From: Gammaproteobacteria bacterium
Lineage (GTDB): Bacteria; Pseudomonadota; Gammaproteobacteria; Xanthomonadales; Xanthomonadaceae
Length of the DNA: 6,956 nucleotides
Direction of reading: 5' to 3'
NCBI GenBank assembly: GCA_026398715.1
Contig: JAPLSI010000247.1
Location: forward strand, 1 to 6,956
Positions within the stretch are counted from its first letter, which is position 1; each line of letters starts with the position of its first letter. Below are positions 4,301-6,956 of the stretch, piece by piece. A model generated the notes under the pieces. It did no database searches, was not told where the DNA came from, and saw only the letters and a program-made list of their open reading frames with translations. A program made the position numbers and the translations under genes.

Positions 4301-6956
4301 CTCGGCCATCGGGGTCGCGTCGGGCGATGTGAGCGCCTCGAGCTCGGCCAGGCTCATGCCGTAGTACTCGTCGCCGATGGCGACCTGCACCGTAGCGGGC
4401 TCATCCGCGTCGCCCTGCATCGATGCCGGGACGACGCGTTCGCCACCCGAGCCAGCCATGGCTTCGGATGCCGCGATGTCATCGCGGAATTCGTCGGACA
4501 GGATGAATTCATCACCCGCTTCGATGTTGGCTACGGCCTGCGCTTCCTCGTCTGTCGAGTAGGCGGCAATCATTCCGGCCAGCGCGCTGTCGGAGAGCGC
4601 TTCGAGCGATTCTTCAGCGGGTTGCGTCAGCGACTCGGCCGCGAAGGCGGCTTCGGCTGCTTCTGCGGCGGCAGCTTCTGCTGCGGCAGCTTCTGCTGCG
4701 GCGGCTTCTGCGGCGGCTGCTTCTGCGGCGGCAGCTTCTGCCGCTGCGGCTTCTGCTTCGGCGGCTTCCGCTGCGGCGGCTTCTGCGGCGGCGGCTTCTG
4801 CTGCGGCGGCTTCTGCGGCGGCAGCTTCTGCGGCAGCAGCTTCTGCTGCGGCGGCTTCTGCTGCGGCGGCTTCTGCGGCGGCAGCTTCTGCGGCAGCAGC
4901 TTCTGCTGCGGCGGCTTCTGCGGCTGCGGCTGCGGCTTCCGCTGCGGCAGCTTCTGCTGCTGCGGCTTCTGCGGCGGCGGCTTCTGCGGCGGCTGCTTCT
5001 GCGGCTGCGGCTTCTGCTGCGGCGGCTTCTGCGGCGGCTGCGGCTTCCGCGGCCTCGCGTTCGCCCGCTTCGCGCAGGAAATCCTCGACGGAAATCAGGT
5101 CGGCGGAGAACAGTTCCGCGTGAGCGACCTGTTCGTCCACTTCTTCTGCGTCCTGCGCGACGGTTTGGGCTTCCGTCGCGAGGTCGAACTCTTCCCCGGC
5201 CTGCACCTCGGCGACAAATTCGGCCTCGGCGGGTGCGAGTTCTTCGACGGCAGCGGATTCGGCAAGCTCGAACTCTTCCGCGAAATCGGCCGCCTCTGCC
5301 TGCGCCTGTGCTTCCAGCGCCTGTTCGGCGCTGAAGGATTCAGTCGGCACATCGGCAAGGGCCTGCGCGGCTTCTGCCTCGAAGGCTGCCTGCTCGGCCT
5401 GGAATTCCTGCGACCACTGCATCGGCTCGTCGGCTGCCAGCTCCACGATCGTCCGGGACGAGGCTTCGACTTCAACCGCAGGCGCGGCGGGGGATTCGAT
5501 GGACGCAATTTCGTATTCGCCGGTTATCCAGGAATCGGCGCGCGACTCCAGCTCCGGCATGGCTTCCGCCTCGGGCACAGCTTCGGGCTCGATGGTCGGC
5601 TCGATGAAGGCATCGGACCCAAGATACTGGGCCGCCTCCATCTCTGCTTCGCGCTCGAACTCGTGCGTGGTTTCGTCCACGAACTGCGGCTCGACTTCTG
5701 CAGGCGCCTCGACCTCGACAGCCATTTCCGCTTCGATCTCGGCTTCCGCTTCGGCTTCTGCCTCGGCTGCGGCTTCGACCTCTATTTCCAGCTCGGCTTC
5801 GGCCGGAATATCGGCCACGGGCTCCACTTCGGCTTCGACCTCTGCCTCGGCCACGGCATCGGCTTCAGCCTCGGCTTCCGCTTCAACCTCGGCGACGCCG
5901 ACAGCATCGGCTGCTTCAGCCATGCCTTCGAAATCGGGTATGCCGGACGTGTCGGCGGCTTCCATCACCACTACCTGCGGCATCGGCGACAGGTCTTCCT
6001 CGGCATGCACGGGCACGCTGGGCAACATGGAATCGGGCAAGGTGTCGCGCAGCGAATAGGCGCGTGCCGACAGGTCGGCGAAATGCGGCAGCACCGGGCG
6101 CGGCTTTTCTATGGCGAGGATCGTGGCGCGGATCGCCTTCGCGGCGTCGGCCACCAGGGCAACCCCGGCTTCGCCCGGGTTGAGGTTGTGCGCAAGCGAG
6201 CGCTTGACGAAGCCTTCCAGCGGCGCAGTCACCTCGGTGATCGCCAGCACTTCGGTCATGGCGAACGCGCCATTCATCGTGTGGATCGAGCGCAGCAGCG
6301 GATCGGTAACAGGTTGCGGACCACGGGCCGCGCACTGCGCCAGCCAGGCATCCACCACTTCCAGGTGCCCCGCCACTTCGGGCTTCAGGATCTCCAGCAG
6401 CACCGGATCGATGGAGAACAGCGGACCTTCGTCCTCGTCCTGCGCCACGGCCTCTTCCAGGGCAGCGACGTCGGCTTCCGCCACGGCTTCCACGGACTGT
6501 TCATCCATGTCTTCATCGGCATCGGCGGTCGCGGGTTCTTCGGCCATCGATGCATGGCGATAGGTCACGTCTTCGCCTGCAGCCACCTGGTCGGCAGTGG
6601 CCTGGATACCTTCCAGGTCGGCGAACACTTCCTGGCCCTGCAGCGCGGCGCGCAACAGCGGCAGGTGCTGCAATGCCAGCTGCACCATCGCCACCACTTC
6701 GGGCGTGGCCGGACGGCTGCCATCGAGCACGCGGTTGAGCAGGCCCTCGATCTTCCAGCTGAATTCGCCCAGGGTCTTGGCGCCCACCAGGCGGCCGCTG
6801 CCCTTCAGCGTGTGGAACACGCGGCGGATCGGGCGCAGCAATTCGGCGTTGGACGGATCTTCGCGCCATGGCGGCAGCAACTGCGCCAGGTTCTCGATTT
6901 CTTCCTCGAATTCCTCGAGGAAGACTTCGCGGATTTCGTCGTCGATCTCTTCGCTG
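1331..6956 (-). CDS. chpA: ChpA/PilL-type hybrid chemotaxis histidine kinase, N-terminus beyond the window
   Basis: The last 1874 residues are present, numbered here from the first full codon at 6955; the true start lies to the right. Domains in order: Hpt at about 1-130 (phospho-His48 in FHTLKGSGRLVG); Hpt-like at about 178-285 (His225 in IHTMNGAFAM, Lys replaced by Asn); acidic Ala/Glu linker at about 325-1075 with an (EAAAA)n tract at 634-770; Hpt at about 1085-1195 (His1136 in LHTLKGGARMAG); CheA dimerisation helices and ATPase at about 1268-1587 with N box HMLRNAMAHG (Asn1461), DDGIG (Asp1502) and GRGVGMDVV (from 1552); CheW-like domain at about 1588-1725; receiver at about 1752-1870 with Asp1756-Asp1757, Asp1800 and Lys1852. 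All kinase and receiver key residues are intact. Known: ChpA is the cytoplasmic kinase of the type IV pilus chemosensory array, fed by PilJ and acting on PilG and PilH. No CheA P2 domain is visible. A TTG at 6880 could be read as a start but lies inside the first Hpt domain. The linker is unusually long and repetitive. Confidence 0.94.
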   Translation of the reverse strand, partial: SEEIDDEIREVFLEEFEEEIENLAQLLPPWREDPSNAELLRPIRRVFHTLKGSGRLVGAKTLGEFSWKIEGLLNRVLDGSRPATPEVVAMVQLALQHLPLLRAALQGQEVFADLEGIQATADQVAAGEDVTYRHASMAEEPATADADEDMDEQSVEAVAEADVAALEEAVAQDEDEGPLFSIDPVLLEILKPEVAGHLEVVDAWLAQCAARGPQPVTDPLLRSIHTMNGAFAMTEVLAITEVTAPLEGFVKRSLAHNLNPGEAGVALVADAAKAIRATILAIEKPRPVLPHFADLSARAYSLRDTLPDSMLPSVPVHAEEDLSPMPQVVVMEAADTSGIPDFEGMAEAADAVGVAEVEAEAEAEADAVAEAEVEAEVEPVADIPAEAELEIEVEAAAEAEAEAEAEIEAEMAVEVEAPAEVEPQFVDETTHEFEREAEMEAAQYLGSDAFIEPTIEPEAVPEAEAMPELESRADSWITGEYEIASIESPAAPAVEVEASSRTIVELAADEPMQWSQEFQAEQAAFEAEAAQALADVPTESFSAEQALEAQAQAEAADFAEEFELAESAAVEELAPAEAEFVAEVQAGEEFDLATEAQTVAQDAEEVDEQVAHAELFSADLISVEDFLREAGEREAAEAAAAAEAAAAEAAAAEAAAAEAAAAEAAAAEAAAAEAAAAAAEAAAAEAAAAEAAAAEAAAAEAAAAEAAAAEAAAAEAAAAEAAAAEAAAAEAAEAEAAAAEAAAAEAAAAEAAAAEAAAAEAAAAEAAEAAFAAESLTQPAEESLEALSDSALAGMIAAYSTDEEAQAVANIEAGDEFILSDEFRDDIAASEAMAGSGGERVVPASMQGDADEPATVQVAIGDEYYGMSLAELEALTSPDATPMAEADGFADMPTIAGVPAWTSGKAREVEAEPESPAVESLELAPEFADLEALASSNFELDVGEPEAAPASDFEAVAAFDFVEEAPELIAEVEAVTEAAEVAEDQPLGEVEEFASLVEAEPALEPEAAVEPEVAAEPEAVAEIEVVAEPEVVAEIEEEAELVFEDSPEEIAEATVAASPEVAAAAPVRQQRPSVPMAIDEADPDADLDMSDLDPELLDLFLEESNDILDHSDGVLARLREQAEDRDSIVTLQRDLHTLKGGARMAGIYAVGELGHAMESLLESVAEGRQQLDQTGVVVLERGFDRLHGMVARIGERKAVSTPVGLIAQVEALSEGRSLDLAVGAETVAATTPAPVRPRIETATLEALSAPLDELGAEDEMTGVRAPQEQVRIRADLLDRLVNYAGEVAIYRARLEQQLGAFRSNLGELNQTTTRLREQLRRLDIETEAQIIARYQREGEANDERFDPLELDRFTNQQQLTRALNESANDLVNLQGVLDELTRQYETLLLQQSRVSSDLQEGLIRTRMVPFDALVPRLRRVLRQAATDTGKQVQLKVDGASGEMDRNVLDRMTAPLEHMLRNAMAHGLELPDVRRKAGKPEEGTVRIAVHREGSEVVLKVSDDGIGLNKKAIRDKALERGLIKADAELSDEALYSLILETGFSTAETVSRLSGRGVGMDVVYSEIRQLGGTLQIKSDEGKGSEFVIRLPFTLAVTQAVFVKIGDTSFAVPIASVQGVGRIARADLDKQLATDNPVFNYAGEDYAIHDLGTLIGHAPAKAQDSLQMPLLLARSGELRTAISIDQVMGSREIVVKPVGPQVNSVPGIFGATIMGDGRVVVILDVAPLVRRQTAIIRDITPVAPAPVVAARRVPVVMVVDDSITMRKVTGRVLERNNMEVLTAKDGVDAVEKMAERVPDLVLLDIEMPRMDGYEVAQNMKSDPRLKDVPIIMITSRTGEKHRQRAMDIGVDRYLGKPYQEPELMRNVFEMLGLEAVNG
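1345..1349 (-). promoter_or_regulatory. Ribosome binding site of chpB
   Basis: The minus strand reads GGAGG, then the six-base spacer CTGTCA, then ATG at 1338. It lies in the last codons of chpA (Leu-Glu-Ala-Val), so chpB can be initiated on the chpA message without an intergenic region. The spacing and match to the anti-Shine-Dalgarno are good and decide the chpB start. Confidence 0.8.
3833..3970 (-). repeat. Glu-Pro / Ala-Glu-Pro-Glu repeat in the ChpA linker
   Basis: 46 codons (residues 996-1041 from the codon at 6955) carry repeated motifs of the form EPE(A/V)xxE, for example ALEPEAAVEPEVAAEPEAVAE followed by AEIEVVAEPEVVAEIE-like copies. The periodic prolines would break a continuous helix, unlike the (EAAAA)n tract. 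It lies about 70 residues before the third Hpt domain and probably acts as an extended acidic spacer. Confidence 0.8.
4646..5056 (-). repeat. In-frame 15-bp tandem repeat coding for an (EAAAA)n tract in ChpA
   Basis: 137 codons encode only Glu (29) and Ala (108). Counting the distances between Glu codons gives 22 exact EAAAA units in blocks of 6, 10 and 6. The blocks are separated by irregular units: EAAAAAA (at 4937-4917), EAA-EA (at 4768-4754), and EAAAAA at the N-terminal edge (5047-5030). All 28 Glu codons from 5047 to 4652 are GAA, and 20 of the 22 units carry GCA before the next GAA, while the inner Ala codons vary between GCA, GCC, GCG and GCT. The unit length is a multiple of three, so gain or loss of units keeps the frame. 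Inferred structure: a long Ala-rich helix with negative charges winding round it. There is no Lys, so it is not the salt-bridged EAAAK type. Confidence 0.95.
4788..4921 (-). repeat. Perfect 60-bp tandem duplication within the (EAAAA)n tract
   Basis: Bases 4801-4860 and 4861-4920 are identical. With a period of 60 the match extends from 4788-4861 to 4848-4921 (74 bases) and breaks at 4787/4847 and 4862/4922. Each copy holds four EAAAA units with the same pattern of synonymous Ala codons, whereas neighbouring units differ. A recent duplication of a four-unit block by slippage or unequal recombination is the simplest reading. Confidence 0.93.
5687..5920 (-). repeat. Degenerate Glu-Ala / Glu-Val repeat in the ChpA linker
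   Basis: 78 codons (residues 346-423 from the codon at 6955) are dominated by alternating acidic and small residues, in runs such as EVEAEAEAEADA and EAEAEAEAEIEAE. At the DNA level it is a loose hexamer repeat of GCCGAG/GCCGAA with many third-base changes. It has no domain signature and is probably disordered or partly helical spacer. The mixed GAA/GAG use sets it apart from the (EAAAA)n tract, so it looks older or under different expansion. Confidence 0.85.

Noticed and set aside
3516..4364. Plus-strand Ser/Ala/Thr-rich open frame
   Set aside because: It is antisense to the acidic linker of chpA. The Ser/Ala runs are the mirror of GAA/GAG and GCN codons. The same applies to the Ser-rich frame at 5499-6059.
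4646..5056. CRISPR array or non-coding satellite
   Set aside because: There are no spacers. The 15-bp units are contiguous and perfectly in frame with chpA, with third-base variation typical of coding sequence.
4646..5056. Ice-binding or silk-like function for the Ala-rich tract
   Set aside because: There is no Thr array with 11-residue spacing and no Gly-Ala blocks, and the tract sits inside a cytoplasmic signalling kinase.
6878..6880. TTG as the chpA start
   Set aside because: The frame continues upstream to the window edge with Hpt helix sequence (EVFLEEFEEEIENL), so the TTG is an internal Leu codon of the first Hpt domain.
6900..6924. 10-bp perfect inverted repeat with a 5-base loop (tcttcctcga / tcgaggaaga)
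   Set aside because: It lies inside the first Hpt coding region and is explained by Phe-Leu-Glu-Glu-Phe-Glu-Glu codons. There is no T-run, gene boundary or sign of regulation.

Overview
The window is GC-rich, densely coding DNA with every real gene on the minus strand. It holds the 3' part of a very large chemosensory hybrid kinase gene (chpA, also called pilL) and, downstream, the 5' part of a CheB-like gene (chpB). The order chpA-chpB, the Hpt/kinase/CheW/receiver layout and the wording of the conserved blocks are those of the Pil-Chp cluster that controls type IV pili and twitching motility in gammaproteobacteria. The base composition and this style of ChpA suggest a member of the Xanthomonadaceae/Lysobacterales (inference; no marker gene is present to settle it).

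Layout, read in the direction of transcription (right to left): 6956-6106 carries two Hpt or Hpt-like domains of ChpA. 5983-3731 is a linker of about 750 residues, very acidic, Ala/Glu-rich and almost free of lysine. At its centre (5056-4646) is a 137-residue stretch of only Glu and Ala, built mostly of (EAAAA) units. 3700-3370 is a third, well-conserved Hpt domain. 3154-1781 is the CheA-type dimerisation, ATPase and CheW core, and 1699-1340 is a complete C-terminal receiver. chpB starts inside the end of chpA with an 8-base overlap and its own good ribosome binding site, and runs off the left edge.

Expected joint role: ChpA takes signal from the PilJ chemoreceptor through CheW-like adaptors and passes phosphate from its Hpt histidines to its own receiver and to the PilG and PilH regulators. 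ChpB would remove methyl groups from PilJ for adaptation. Two things in this copy depart from the textbook picture. The tether of ChpA contains a long, recently expanding (EAAAA)n tract. ChpB has a receiver-like N-terminus with no phosphoacceptor Asp, and its methylesterase domain appears to lack the usual catalytic Asp.

There are no RNA genes, mobile elements, CRISPR arrays, terminators or intergenic gaps. The whole window is coding on the minus strand. The long plus-strand reading frames are shadows.
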